Positions 26,063 through 35,472 of a stretch of DNA of 64,000 nt are shown here, one piece after another (positions within the stretch are counted from its first letter, which is position 1; every line of letters starts with the position of its first letter). The position numbers and the translations under genes are program-made. The notes beneath the pieces were generated by a model. That model searched no databases and was not told the origin of the DNA. It was given only the letters and a program-made list of their open reading frames with translations. This DNA is from JAPPHY01 sp965247535. Lineage in GTDB: Bacteria; Chloroflexota; Dehalococcoidia; Lucifugimonadales; UBA2985. The DNA is taken from assembly GCA_965247535.1 (NCBI GenBank), contig OZ252018.1, forward strand, positions 1,736,001-1,800,000. The letters are read 5' to 3'.

Positions 26063-28045
26063 CTACTCTACCAGCCAGACCCTGTCGTGGAGCCTCTGCT
26101 GCGAGTAGGTGCCCAGGTTGTAGTACCGGACTCCTTTGGCCTCCCAGCGGTTTGGCCACGCCACGTTCATGATGCCCAGCGGCGTGTGTACTGCCGACTC
26201 GTACAGGTACAGCTCCAGCTCCCTCACGAGCTCTTCGCCGCGAGCCCTGTCCTGTGTCACGTCCAGTTCTTCGATCAGGGCGTCCAGTTCGGCCCACTCA
26301 GCGGCCGGTATCGGGCCGTCGTTGGTCCACCCGGGGTTGTCCCGGCAGTCCTCGCGGCCGTGCCACTGGCTGTGGACCTTCCAAAGGCCGTCAATGGCGT
26401 GCTCGATGTAGGACTGCCCGTAGGTGGGACTCGCCTCGGACCGTATGGTGTACAGGCATTCGGTCTGGATGTTCCCGTAGCTGTCGACGTACTGCACGTC
26501 GAATTCCCAGTTCAGGTGCTTCTTGAAGAAGTCCAGACCCCACAGGCTGACCTCACGCCGGCTCAGCAGCTCTCTGACGTACTGGTCCGTCCTGGGCCTT
26601 ACGCCGGGGCCAAACACCTCGTCCAGAATCCGGTTCGCCTCAGCCAAGTCTGCGTCCTTCGTCGCAGGGTTCATTCCGGGGAACGTCTGGAACTCCTCCT
26701 CCTGGATTCCCCAGCCGGCGTCCGAGTGGAGCACCAGGTACGGGTCTCCCATCTTCACGGCGCCGACCGTCGCGAACCTCAGCCAGTCCTGGCGATCGAG
26801 AGCCAGCTGTACTGCATGCCTCACGTCCCAGTCGTCGAACGGGGGCCGCAGGTGGTTCAGGAGGAAGTGCTGCTGGTGGTTGTACCGGACTATCTGCAGC
26901 TCGATGATGTTCGAGTACTGGTCCTGCACCTGCTGCACCTGCGCCTTGGTGATGCCGCTGCTCCCATGGCCTGCCTGGTGGATCTTGCCGGTCAGCAGCG
27001 CTGCAAACTTCGTGTTGTAGTCCTGGATGGCGAAGTTGTCCATCCCGTCGATGAACGGCGCTCCAGTCAGCCAGTAGTTCGGGTTCGTCCTCGACTTCAT
27101 AACTGTCTGCGAGTCTGCAGACAGGGGAATGAACGGACCCGTGCCCATATTGACCATGTAGCCCTCGGGCACCGCCGTGGACTGAATGCCCGGATACTCC
27201 GCATCCATCCACTCGCGGTAGTCCCTGTCCCAGATGGCAATGCCGGCTGCAAGCCAGCCCAGCGTTCCGTTCCTGACCCGGTCGAAGTTCATCACTGCCG
27301 TCTTGCCATCGGGGCCGTCCGGGCAGGTCACCTCGTCCAGGTGGCCCATGATGAACTCGCCGGTCTTAATGTAGCTGGCCCGTGTCTCGGGAGGCGGGTT
27401 TGCAAACCACTCGTGGCTCGCCTTGATGTCCTCGCAGGCAAGCTCCGTACCGAAGCCGGGCGCACCCTGCTCCTTGGCCCAGCCATCCTCGTGGAACTGC
27501 ACGTTGTCACGCAGCACGAAGGTGTAGGTCAGGCCATCGGGGGACACCTCGAAGCTCTCGCACAGGTCGCAGATGGGCGCATCCGTGATCGCGCCCCACG
27601 GGTCCATCATCATCAGGCTGTTGTGCGCAGTGAACTGCCACCGGCTGAACGCGCCGTACCCCAGCGTTGTCTGGAACCGTGATGCAGGCCTGGGTTCCGC
27701 AGTCTTGTAGATGCCGCCGTACTGCGGCTCGCCCCACTCGGGCTTGTAGCCGCGGTGGTTGAGGAGGAAGTTCGTCCAGTCGTCACGGTAGTCCGTCGGC
27801 AGCATTTCCTCCACCGGGGTTGCCGTGGGCGCCGTTGTCGCCGTCGGCTCACCAGGAGCCGGCGTGTCCACCGGCATCATCGCCTCAGTCGCCTCAGGCG
27901 CGGGTGTTGCCGTGGGCGGCGTCGTAGCCGTGGGCGCAGGAGTGCTCGTCGGGTCTTCCCCTCCGCACGCTAGCGCCACCACCAACACGGTCGCGGCAAG
28001 CACGGCTATTAGAGGCCTTACTCTCGGTGCATAACGCAAACGCAT
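26063..28045 (-). CDS. ABC transporter substrate-binding lipoprotein, family 5 (paralogue of 4370-6325)
   Basis: 660 residues. The ATG at 28045 has GGAGGT seven bases upstream; a longer frame would overlap the promoter. Lipobox Cys at 27 (VALAC), then a Thr/Pro/Ala linker of about 60 residues, then a family-5 binding fold. It shares many blocks with the first binding protein, among them the DYRDDWTNFLLNHRGYKPEW-like opening, the DEVTCPDGPDGKT block and the LGTYSQQRL ending. It is monocistronic, with no permeases nearby, so it may feed the permeases at 6537-8440 or a remote set. Confidence 0.88.
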   Translation of the reverse strand: MRLRYAPRVRPLIAVLAATVLVVALACGGEDPTSTPAPTATTPPTATPAPEATEAMMPVDTPAPGEPTATTAPTATPVEEMLPTDYRDDWTNFLLNHRGYKPEWGEPQYGGIYKTAEPRPASRFQTTLGYGAFSRWQFTAHNSLMMMDPWGAITDAPICDLCESFEVSPDGLTYTFVLRDNVQFHEDGWAKEQGAPGFGTELACEDIKASHEWFANPPPETRASYIKTGEFIMGHLDEVTCPDGPDGKTAVMNFDRVRNGTLGWLAAGIAIWDRDYREWMDAEYPGIQSTAVPEGYMVNMGTGPFIPLSADSQTVMKSRTNPNYWLTGAPFIDGMDNFAIQDYNTKFAALLTGKIHQAGHGSSGITKAQVQQVQDQYSNIIELQIVRYNHQQHFLLNHLRPPFDDWDVRHAVQLALDRQDWLRFATVGAVKMGDPYLVLHSDAGWGIQEEEFQTFPGMNPATKDADLAEANRILDEVFGPGVRPRTDQYVRELLSRREVSLWGLDFFKKHLNWEFDVQYVDSYGNIQTECLYTIRSEASPTYGQSYIEHAIDGLWKVHSQWHGREDCRDNPGWTNDGPIPAAEWAELDALIEELDVTQDRARGEELVRELELYLYESAVHTPLGIMNVAWPNRWEAKGVRYYNLGTYSQQRLHDRVWLVE

Positions 28046-28071
28046 ATCCCACCTCCCATCGGAATGACGCC

Positions 28072-28100
28072 ATGTTATCAATTCCAAAGGAGTGTGTCAA
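28072..28100 (-). promoter_or_regulatory. Promoter of the second binding-lipoprotein gene
   Basis: Minus strand: TTGACA (28100-28095), 17-base spacer, TAACAT (28077-28072), 27 bases from the ATG. Confidence 0.65.
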
Positions 28101-28234
28101 TTAACACACGCCCTCGGAATATCATAACGTGAAGGTATCCCCTCTAGACAAGTGCCGTATTTCGTACTCGCCTTTGCCCAACTATACTCTTTCTCGCCAT
28201 CGGCGCGGCGCATTATCGCACGCTCCGGAGCGGC

Positions 28235-28274
28235 CCGCCCCGCTCAGGCCCTTCGACGTGCTCAGGATGAGCGG
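28235..28274. repeat. Dispersed palindromic repeat, copy 1 (half unit)
   Basis: CCGCTCAGGCCCTTCGACGT then GCTCAGGATGAGCGG: an inverted repeat related to the copies at 32971-33080 and 41941-42025. It lies in the 5' gap of trpS. Confidence 0.65.
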
Positions 28275-28394
28275 AGGCAAGGGAGGGCTGCCGTCCGGCC
28301 AGCCGGCAGGTGGATTTGGCCACCTCAACGCGCTATACTTCTCGTCCGAGGCGAAATCGGAGATTCGCGCACACAACGGGAGGAGTCGCGGGCC

Positions 28395-29405
28395 ATGACA
28401 TCCAGCGGACACAGGGTATTTTCGGGTATGCGGCCGTCGGGACGGCTGCACGTGGGCAACTACGTGGGAGCCCTGCAGAACTGGGTTGCCATGCAGGACG
28501 AGTTCGAGTGCATCTACTGCGCCGTGGACGTCCACGCCCTCACCGACATGCAGGGCGAGGACACAAGGGAGATCCGCCCCAACGTGCACGAGATGGTGCT
28601 CGACTGGCTGGCTGCGGGCATCGACCCGGACAGGAGCCTTGTGTTCGCGCAGTCGCAGGTGCCGGAGGTGATGGTGCTCCACACGCTGCTGAGCATGGTC
28701 ACGCCTCTCGGCTGGCTGATGCGGGTGCCCACCTTCAAGGACAAGGTGCGGCAGATGCAGGAGACGGAAGAGTCGGTGAGCTACGGCCTCGTGGGCTATC
28801 CCGTGCTGATGACGGCGGACATTATCCTGTACAAGGCGGACACCGTCCCGGTGGGCGAGGACCAGCTGCCGCACCTGGAGCTGGCCAGGGAGATTGCCCG
28901 CAGGTTCAACCACCTGTACGGCCCCACGTTTCCGGAGCCGCAGGCCCGGCTGACGGAGGTGCCGCTGGTCGTCGGCTTGGACGGCGCGCACAAGATGAGC
29001 AAGAGCCTGGACAACCACATCGAGCTGGCTGCCACGCCGGAGGAAACCAGCGCCAGGATCGCAACGGCCTTCACCGACCCTGAGCGCCTTCGCCGCTCCG
29101 ACCCCGGCCGCCCGTGGGTGTGCAACGTCTACTCCCTTCACAAGCTGTTCAACCCAGGCAAGCTCGACGAGGTGTACCAGGGGTGCGTGTCCGCCCAGTT
29201 GGGATGCGTGGAGGACAAGCGCCTGCTGGCGGACGGCGTCAACGAGAGCCTGGCCGCCTTCCGGGACCGGCGCAACGAGCTGGCGTCGAGGCCCGGATAC
29301 GTGGAGGACGCGCTGCGAGAGGGCGCCCGCCGCGCCCAGGCCATTGCACGGGAGACCCTGGCTGAGGTGCAGGAGCGGCTTGGCCTGGTGGGAGTCGCCC
29401 TGTGA
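28395..29405 (+). CDS. trpS: Tryptophanyl-tRNA synthetase (first copy, complete)
   Basis: 336 residues from the ATG at 28395 with GGAGG upstream; the longer frame contains a dispersed repeat and a TATACT promoter element (28334). Class I synthetase marks: HIGH-equivalent RPSGRLHVGNYVGAL at residues 12-26 and KMSKS (AHKMSKSLDN) near 200. It charges tRNA-Trp. A second, divergent trpS is cut by the right edge of the window. The stop overlaps the next gene's GTG by four bases. Confidence 0.96.
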   Translation: MTSSGHRVFSGMRPSGRLHVGNYVGALQNWVAMQDEFECIYCAVDVHALTDMQGEDTREIRPNVHEMVLDWLAAGIDPDRSLVFAQSQVPEVMVLHTLLSMVTPLGWLMRVPTFKDKVRQMQETEESVSYGLVGYPVLMTADIILYKADTVPVGEDQLPHLELAREIARRFNHLYGPTFPEPQARLTEVPLVVGLDGAHKMSKSLDNHIELAATPEETSARIATAFTDPERLRRSDPGRPWVCNVYSLHKLFNPGKLDEVYQGCVSAQLGCVEDKRLLADGVNESLAAFRDRRNELASRPGYVEDALREGARRAQAIARETLAEVQERLGLVGVAL

Positions 29406-30223
29406 GCGACGGCTCCGCGGCCACGCGCCTGTCGCGAAGCGGCCGCACCGCGCTTGAGGTGGCGCTGGACGTATCGCGGGAGGCCGGCGAGACGCTGCTG
29501 GCCAGGCTTCACACCGACAAGGAGGTCTCCTACAAGGGCCGCGCCGACCTGGTGAGCGACGTGGACAGGCTGGTGGAGGCCCGCGTCATCGAAAGGCTGC
29601 GGGCGGAGTTTCCGGGGGACGGCTTCCTGGCCGAGGAGTCGGAGGGCGTGGAGACGTCGTCGGGCTACACGTGGATCATCGACCCACTGGACGGCACTCG
29701 CAACTACATCCTGGGTATTCCTTTCTTCTGCACGGTGCTCGCAATGGCGGAGGGCCAGGACGTCACGTTGGGCTTGACATTCGACCCGGTGCGCGGCGAA
29801 ATGTTCCGGGCCGTGCGCGGGGGCGGCGCATTCCTTAACGACAGCCCAATCAAGGTATCCGGCAAGACCGAGCTCGAGGAGGCCCTGCTCAGCTACGACC
29901 TGGGCTACGTCGACGAGAAGGCATCAACCGCCATCGAGATGGTGCTCCACCTGTGGCCTAACATACAGGCCACGCGCATCATGGGATCGGCGGCGCTGGG
30001 GCTGGCGTACGCAGCCTGCGGCAGGACTGACATGTACTTCCATCACCACCTTTCGCCGTGGGACCTGGCAGCGGCGCTGGTCCTGGTGCCCGAAGCGGGC
30101 GGCGTCGTCACGGACAAGTACGAGAACCCCGGCTCGCTTTGCTCCGAAAGCATCATTGCCGCGGGAAGAGACCTGCACGCGAAGTTTCTTCGGGCGACCG
30201 ATGGCCTTGCGTGGAGGCGCTAG
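29402..30223 (+). CDS. Inositol monophosphatase family phosphatase
   Basis: 273 residues from a GTG overlapping the trpS stop (GTGA). Li+-sensitive, Mg2+-dependent phosphatase family: FLAEESEG with metal Glu, IDPLDGTRNYILG with Asp94/Asp97, and HHLSPWDLAAALVLVPEAGG with the last metal Asp. Possible substrates are inositol-1-phosphate, histidinol phosphate or 3'-phosphoadenosine phosphate; the sequence does not decide. Coupled translation with trpS suggests a shared operon rather than a shared pathway. Confidence 0.9.
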   Translation: MSDGSAATRLSRSGRTALEVALDVSREAGETLLARLHTDKEVSYKGRADLVSDVDRLVEARVIERLRAEFPGDGFLAEESEGVETSSGYTWIIDPLDGTRNYILGIPFFCTVLAMAEGQDVTLGLTFDPVRGEMFRAVRGGGAFLNDSPIKVSGKTELEEALLSYDLGYVDEKASTAIEMVLHLWPNIQATRIMGSAALGLAYAACGRTDMYFHHHLSPWDLAAALVLVPEAGGVVTDKYENPGSLCSESIIAAGRDLHAKFLRATDGLAWRR

Positions 30224-30345
30224 CTCTGCGACGTCCCTCCGGCCGACTACTTCTCTGACTGTCCCGCCACACGCTGAGGATGACACCGGCCCGACCTGGT
30301 GGTACACTCAATGGCGTCCACTTCTTACCCGCACGGAGGTGCAAA

Positions 30346-30756
30346 GTGCCCAAACTCATTCCCGTTCCCGACGAGCTCAGCAAACCCTTCTGGGACGCCG
30401 TTAACGAAAACAGGCTGATCGTCCAGCATTGCACCGGCTGCAATACGTTGCAGTATCCACCTCGGCCAGCATGCCAGGACTGCGGCTCCGGCGAGCTGGA
30501 GTGGAGGAATACGAGCGGGCGCGGCCACATCATGGCGAACATGGTTGTGGCGGACGGCAGGCTTGGGAGGACCAGGCCGGACCAGCCGTTCAACCTGGCC
30601 GTCATCTCGCTGGACGATGACCCCACGATCAACTTCTTCTCCAACCTGCCCGGCGTGGCCGCGTACCAGGTGCCAATCGGCGCGGCCGTGGAGGTTACGT
30701 TCGAGGAAGTTGAGCCGGGCCAGCTCATCCACGAGTGGCGTCTGGTCGAGGAGTAG
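30346..30756 (+). CDS. DUF35 OB-fold zinc-ribbon protein
   Basis: 136 residues from the GTG at 30346 with GGAGGT five bases upstream. N-terminal helix (residues 5-25), rubredoxin-like zinc ribbon with C29, C32, C43 and C46 (CTGC ... CQDC), then an OB fold. DUF35 proteins act as small partners of thiolases and thiolase-like aldolases and help place the acyl-CoA substrate. Here a thiolase-like gene begins 42 bases downstream, which fits that role. Confidence 0.88.
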   Translation: MPKLIPVPDELSKPFWDAVNENRLIVQHCTGCNTLQYPPRPACQDCGSGELEWRNTSGRGHIMANMVVADGRLGRTRPDQPFNLAVISLDDDPTINFFSNLPGVAAYQVPIGAAVEVTFEEVEPGQLIHEWRLVEE

Positions 30757-30798
30757 GCGAACTATCGCAGCACGAAATCCGCGCTTGGAGATGTAACC

Positions 30799-32160
30799 AT
30801 GACTCAACAGAACACTGGAGGCGCCGACTGGCGGAGAAACAGGTCGGGGTTGGGCGTCTGGCCCCATCAGGGTAAGGTGGCAATTGCGGGCTGGGGCCAG
30901 TCTCCCGTGGACCGCCGGTGGGACGGCGTGAACATGGACAGGACGCTGGGAGCGTACGCCATCCTGGCCGTAAAGCGCGCTCTCGAGGACGCGGGCATCG
31001 AGCCGGAGGATGTCGACGGCCTGCTCTGCTGCCCGGAGAACATGGCCGGTAACCCTGGTCCCGCCGGCTCGTGGGGGCCGTACCGGCCCTACTTCCCACC
31101 TCCGTATGACTCCGAGGACGGGCTGACCGTGGTCACCAACAACTGGCTGCGAGGCCAGATGCCGGAGCTGACCAACATCCAGTACGCGCCCGACCACGCG
31201 CCAGCCATCGGCGACGGCATGGGGTTTGCAGCCCAGGCCTGCGCCGACGGGATGTACAAGGTGGGCGTATATGTATATACAGCCAACAACCTGGAGGGGA
31301 GATACCGCCAGGGCGGCGAATTCGACAATGCCCATGTCAGCGGAAACCGCCAGTGGGCACAGCCTTGGGGCGACTACCAGGGCCTGATGACCTCGACCAA
31401 CGTGCCGATCCAGCAGTACTGCGAAAGGTATGGGGTAACCTGGGACGAGCTCCTGAGCCACTTCGTGATCAACCAGCACCGCAACGGTCTGCTGAAGAAC
31501 CCGGGCGAATACGAAGGGTGGAGCTACTACTACCAGTACGGCCCGTCCCAGCTGACCACCGAGGACTACGTCAACTCAAGGCACATCTACTACCCTCTCA
31601 AGATCTGGGACTGCGACCGTCCGGTCAACTCGGTGGGGGCCTTCGTGTTTGCCACCGCGGAGCGTGCGATGGACATGAGGCAGAAGCCGGTCTACGTGGC
31701 CAACCACAGCCAGGGCAGCGGCGGAAGAGCCCGGAGCAGCCAGGAGACCCTGGACGATACGGAGAAGGCCAAGGAATGGGTGGCTAGCCTGGTGTACGAG
31801 GGGTCGGGCTGGTCGCCGAGTGACGTGGACATCTTCAACCCGTACGATGGGTTCTCCACCTTCATGCCTACCTCGCTGGAGGCATTCCAGTGGCACGGCG
31901 TGCAGAAGGGAGACGCGGCCGACTTCCTGAGGGGCGACATCAGGGTGGAAGGCCCGCATCCGTTCTGCTCCGGCGGCGGAAACCTGGGCAACGGGCGCAC
32001 CCGCACCGCCATGTACATAGACAGCATCCAGCAACTCAGAGGCACGGCAGGGCCCAGGCAGGTGAGCATCAAGGGCGGCAGGCCGCAGACTGCGATCTGC
32101 GCGTTTGCTCCCGGCAACAGCGCCGCCTACCTCTGCCTCACCAACGAGCCTTCGGGGTAA
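30799..32160 (+). CDS. Thiolase-superfamily protein lacking the nucleophilic Cys
   Basis: 453 residues. Thiolase fold: KVAIAGWGQSPVDRR start, AVKRALEDAGIEPEDVDGLL helix-strand, FAAQACADGMYKVGVYVYTA in the region after the usual active-site Cys, HFVINQHRNGLLKNP, FNPYDGFSTFMPTSLE, and a GGGNLGNGRTR loop where thiolases have GHPxGA. No Cys aligns with the thiolase nucleophile. Similar Cys-less proteins paired with DUF35 (Ltp2-type) are retro-aldolases acting on side-chain acyl-CoAs, so CoA-ester aldol cleavage is a reasonable guess. The order DUF35, thiolase-like, alpha/beta hydrolase suggests one catabolic unit. Confidence 0.78.
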   Translation: MTQQNTGGADWRRNRSGLGVWPHQGKVAIAGWGQSPVDRRWDGVNMDRTLGAYAILAVKRALEDAGIEPEDVDGLLCCPENMAGNPGPAGSWGPYRPYFPPPYDSEDGLTVVTNNWLRGQMPELTNIQYAPDHAPAIGDGMGFAAQACADGMYKVGVYVYTANNLEGRYRQGGEFDNAHVSGNRQWAQPWGDYQGLMTSTNVPIQQYCERYGVTWDELLSHFVINQHRNGLLKNPGEYEGWSYYYQYGPSQLTTEDYVNSRHIYYPLKIWDCDRPVNSVGAFVFATAERAMDMRQKPVYVANHSQGSGGRARSSQETLDDTEKAKEWVASLVYEGSGWSPSDVDIFNPYDGFSTFMPTSLEAFQWHGVQKGDAADFLRGDIRVEGPHPFCSGGGNLGNGRTRTAMYIDSIQQLRGTAGPRQVSIKGGRPQTAICAFAPGNSAAYLCLTNEPSG

Positions 32161-32168
32161 GCGCGGAA

Positions 32169-32972
32169 GTGCCCTACGCCGAGTCAAACGGCCTGAGTCT
32201 CTTCTATCGCGTGGGCGGGCCGGAGGATGCTCCTCCTGTGCTGCTCATCACCGGCCTGAGCGGCGACCACCGACTGTGGGGTGAACTGGGCTCCACGCTC
32301 GCAGCATCCTTTCGCGTGATTGCGTTCGACAACCGCGACAGCGGCCAGAGCAGCCGCGCCGCGGCGCCGTACGCCATCCTGGACATGGCGCGCGACGCCG
32401 CGGGACTGCTGGAGTCGCTGGGAGTGGCCCGCGCACACGTGGTGGGACACTCGATGGGCGGCGCCATTGCGCAGGAGCTGGCCATCTCGTTCCCGTCTGT
32501 CGTTGACCGGCTGGTACTGCTGGGCACCTACGATGCACCGGACCCACGGGGCTCGGCGCTGCTCAGCGGGTTCGCGTCCCTCAGGCGCGAGCTGCCCAGG
32601 GACGAGTACCTGCGCCTAACGCTCCCGTGGTCCTACACGTACCAGGAGTACGAGCAGCCAGGCTTCATCGACCGGCTGGTGCAGGACGTGATGGACGACC
32701 CGCTCTACCAGGAGGCGGACGCCTACGACCGGCAGATGGAGGCCACCATTGCGTTCGACTCCCGGGAACGGGTGCACAACATCTCGTGCCCGACGCTTCT
32801 AGTGTTCGGAGAGGACGACGTGCTTACGCCCATGCGCTTTGCACACGAGATGGTGCAGGGCATCAGTGGGTCACGGCTGGTGACGCTCGAGGGAACGGGC
32901 CACGGCTTCATCCGCACAAGAGGCCGGGAGATTGCGGACGCGGTACACGGCTTCCTGCGTGAGGGTGGATAG
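32169..32972 (+). CDS. Alpha/beta-fold hydrolase
   Basis: 267 residues from the GTG eight bases after the thiolase-like stop; the frame is open far upstream inside that gene, but the fold starts here. Oxyanion region LLITGLSGDHRLW, nucleophile elbow GHSMGG, acid in FGEDDVLTP, and final GTGHGF His make a complete triad. It resembles 3-oxoadipate enol-lactonase-like esterases. It follows DUF35 and the thiolase-like gene on the same strand and may release or open the product of that pathway. Confidence 0.85.
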   Translation: MPYAESNGLSLFYRVGGPEDAPPVLLITGLSGDHRLWGELGSTLAASFRVIAFDNRDSGQSSRAAAPYAILDMARDAAGLLESLGVARAHVVGHSMGGAIAQELAISFPSVVDRLVLLGTYDAPDPRGSALLSGFASLRRELPRDEYLRLTLPWSYTYQEYEQPGFIDRLVQDVMDDPLYQEADAYDRQMEATIAFDSRERVHNISCPTLLVFGEDDVLTPMRFAHEMVQGISGSRLVTLEGTGHGFIRTRGREIADAVHGFLREGG

Positions 32973-33080
32973 CCCGCTCAAGCTCTTCGACAAGCTCTGG
33001 GTGAGCGTGCCGAATGGTGAGCGGGAGACCGACAGGCGTGTTCATCCGCTCCTGGTTCGACAGGCTCACCACGAGCGGGC
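32971..33080. repeat. Dispersed palindromic repeat, copy 2 (two diverged half units)
   Basis: CCCGCTCAAGCTCTTCGACA, then AGCTCTGGGTGAGCG, and after about 50 bases TGGTTCGACAGGCTCACCAC with GAGCGGGC. It fills the gap between two convergent hydrolase genes and may serve as a hairpin terminator. Confidence 0.7.
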
Positions 33081-33092
33081 CGAGTGCTCCGC

Positions 33093-33782
33093 CTACGTGC
33101 TCTCCAACAGCCAGTTCTTGAGGACGGGGTGAAGCTCGTCGCGGCACTCGCGCAGGTTGTGGCCCGCGCCGGGGTAGAGAATCAGTCGCTTCGGCTCACC
33201 CGCCCACTCGTTGATGAGGATGGAGCAGCGCGCGCTCAGGCGGTCGTCGTCCTCGCCGTGCACGAGCAGCAGCGGCTTCGGGCTGACCAGGTGCGCGTAC
33301 CTTGCGCCGTGCGTCTGGCTGGCTAGTCCCGCGACCGACCACACGGCGTCGCTGAGCGGCGCCGCGGCGATGACCACGGCCCCGCCGAACGAATGGCCCA
33401 CGAGCGCAACGCGCTCGCAGCCTTGAGACCGTAGGAAGTCAACGCCGGCCAATACGTCCATGATTGAGTGGTGAAGGACGTTGGGATGCCGGTAGTCCAG
33501 ACGCAGCGAGGATATGCCGTCCGCGATCAACTCGTCGGAGAGGATGGAGTAGAGGCCGCCTCCGCCGCTAAACCCGCCGTACGCGCCGGAGACCCAGACC
33601 ACTCCTCGTTCGGCCGACGGGGCCTCATGGTAAAGACACCGGATGGGGCCGAGGTTGGTTAGGACTTCGATGCCGGTCCCGCCCCGTTCATCCGGGGGCT
33701 GCCACGGGCGGGAGCCCTCGTATCGGATGTCGACGGGCGTATGCCCCAGGACAAGGCTCTCCCAAGCCCTGTCAAAGACCAC
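33093..33782 (-). CDS. Alpha/beta hydrolase (small serine hydrolase)
   Basis: 229 residues from a GTG that overlaps the aminotransferase stop by 11 bases. Triad: Ser in ALVGHSFGGAV, Asp in VHGEDDDRLS, His in PGAGHNL. An extra N-terminal stretch of about 45 residues (VDIRYEGSRPWQPP) precedes the hydrolase core, whose first strand includes WVSGAYGG. It resembles dienelactone-hydrolase/BAAT-like esterases. Last gene of the minus-strand gat-methylase-aminotransferase run. Confidence 0.8.
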   Translation of the reverse strand: MVFDRAWESLVLGHTPVDIRYEGSRPWQPPDERGGTGIEVLTNLGPIRCLYHEAPSAERGVVWVSGAYGGFSGGGGLYSILSDELIADGISSLRLDYRHPNVLHHSIMDVLAGVDFLRSQGCERVALVGHSFGGAVVIAAAPLSDAVWSVAGLASQTHGARYAHLVSPKPLLLVHGEDDDRLSARCSILINEWAGEPKRLILYPGAGHNLRECRDELHPVLKNWLLEST

Positions 33783-34977
33783 GCTTCACTTTCCCAACGA
33801 AGCGCCCGATGCGGTCCAGCGCCTCTTCGATCTCCTCCGTGGCCACGGCATAGCAGCAGCGCACGTGTCCCTCGCCGCTGGGGCCGAACGCCGAGCCCGG
33901 CACGAGCGCAACGTGCTCCTCCATCAGCAGCCGCTCTGCGAACTCCACGGACGTCATGTCCAGGCTCTTGATGGATGGGAAGGTGTAGAAGGCGCCCTGC
34001 GGCTCCAGGCAGGCGAGGCCCATGCGGTTCAGCCCGCTCAGCATAAGGTGGCGGCGGCGGTTGTACTCCTCGCGCGCTTCCTCCACGGAGCCGTCGCCGG
34101 AGCGCAGCGCCTCTATGGCTGCCATCTGGCCCTGTATGGGCGCGCACATCATCGTATACTGGTGCACCTTCATCATGGCCTCGATGATCTCCGGGTGGCT
34201 GCACGCGTAGCCCACGCGCCAGCCCGTCATTGCGTACGACTTCGAGAAGCCGCTCAGGTGCACGGTGCGCTCCGCCATGCCCGGCAGAGAGGCGAAGTAG
34301 GTGTGCTCCGTGCCGTACACCAGCCGTTCGTAGATCTCGTCCGAGACCACGAACAGGTCGTGCCTCTTCGCGATGTCTGCGATGTCCTCCAGCTCCCTGC
34401 GTGGCATCACGGCGCCCGTGGGGTTGTTCGGGTAGCCCATGAGTATGGCCTTGGTCCGGGGCGTCACCCGGTCCTCGATGTCCTGGGGACGAACGCGGAA
34501 TCCGTTCTCCATGTGCGTGGGCACCGTCACGGCCACGCCGCCTGCCAGTGTGACGCAGGGAACGTAGGAGACGTAGGTCGGCTCGGGGACGATGACCTCG
34601 TCGCCGGGGTCAAGCAGGGAGCGCATGGACAGGTCGAGCGCCTGGCTCACGCCCACCGTGACCAGGACCTGGTTGGCCGGGTTGTACTCCAGGCCGGCGC
34701 GCCGGCTCATGTATCCGCTTATCTCCTGGCGAAGCTCCATCAGTCCGAAGTTGGAGGTGTACATCGTGTACCCCTTCTCGATGGAGTAGATGGCCGCCTC
34801 GCGGATGCGCCACGGGGTGACGAAGTCTGGCTCGCCCACGCCCAGCGAGATCACGTCGTCCATGGTATAGAGGAGCTCGAAGAACTTCCGGATGCCGGAA
34901 GGTGAGAGCGCCTTCACGCGCTGGGAAATGTGTGGTGAGCCTGTGGTGGTCTGAGATTCGTTCTGCAAGGGTTTCAC
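33772..34977 (-). CDS. Class I/II PLP-dependent aminotransferase
   Basis: 401 residues. Fold type I enzyme: YTSNFGLMELRQEIS, NPANQVLVTVG, EPTYVSY, the NNPTGAVM substrate loop, SDEIYERLVY with the pyridine-binding Asp, and SGFSKSYAMTGWRVGY with the Schiff-base Lys and the phosphate-binding Arg. It is close to AspC/PatA-type aspartate or aromatic aminotransferases. The GTG start abuts the stop of the Lrp-like regulator with no gap, so the regulator probably controls this gene and responds to an amino acid it handles. Confidence 0.9.
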   Translation of the reverse strand: MKPLQNESQTTTGSPHISQRVKALSPSGIRKFFELLYTMDDVISLGVGEPDFVTPWRIREAAIYSIEKGYTMYTSNFGLMELRQEISGYMSRRAGLEYNPANQVLVTVGVSQALDLSMRSLLDPGDEVIVPEPTYVSYVPCVTLAGGVAVTVPTHMENGFRVRPQDIEDRVTPRTKAILMGYPNNPTGAVMPRRELEDIADIAKRHDLFVVSDEIYERLVYGTEHTYFASLPGMAERTVHLSGFSKSYAMTGWRVGYACSHPEIIEAMMKVHQYTMMCAPIQGQMAAIEALRSGDGSVEEAREEYNRRRHLMLSGLNRMGLACLEPQGAFYTFPSIKSLDMTSVEFAERLLMEEHVALVPGSAFGPSGEGHVRCCYAVATEEIEEALDRIGRFVGKVKRGL

Positions 34978-35472
34978 CTACGGGGTCAAGGGTAGACGCC
35001 GGGCCGTTTCTTCACCGTCTAGGACCACGCCGTCCTCCTTGAATCGCTTGAGCAGGAAGTGGGTTGTGGTGCCATGCACCTCTTCCAGCGCAGCAAGCTT
35101 CATGGCGACGAAGCTGGCTATGTCCTGCATGGTGCGCCCGGCGAGCAGCACTGAGAGGTCGTAGTCGCCGGACATGAGGTGCAGCGACCGCACCTCCGGG
35201 AAGCGGGCGATGCGCCTGGCAACGCCGTCGAAGCCCACGTCGCGCTGCGGTGTCACCCGAAGTTCCACGAGCGCGAGCACCTCCTGCTCGCCCACGCGGT
35301 CCCAGTTGACCACGGCCTTGTACTTGACGATGGCGCGGTCGCGCTCCGCCTGGGCGATGACCTCACGCACCTCCTCCTGAGAGCGCCCCGTCATCTCCGA
35401 GATCTCCTCCGGAGTGGCCATGGCGTTCTGCTCAAGGATGGTGAGTATGCTCTTGGTCTCTTCAGTCGTCAC
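34978..35472 (-). CDS. Lrp/AsnC-family transcriptional regulator
   Basis: 164 residues from the GTG at 35472 (GGAGG nine bases upstream); a TTG at 35490 is possible. N-terminal helix-turn-helix (TPEEISEMTGRSQEEVREVIAQAE, residues 20-45) and C-terminal RAM effector domain (VELRVTPQR ... VRSLHLMSGDYDLSVLLAG), a ferredoxin-like fold that binds amino acids. The first codons overlap the end of the DNA methylase gene. Likely regulator of the adjoining aminotransferase. Confidence 0.87.
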   Translation of the reverse strand: MTTEETKSILTILEQNAMATPEEISEMTGRSQEEVREVIAQAERDRAIVKYKAVVNWDRVGEQEVLALVELRVTPQRDVGFDGVARRIARFPEVRSLHLMSGDYDLSVLLAGRTMQDIASFVAMKLAALEEVHGTTTHFLLKRFKEDGVVLDGEETARRLPLTP

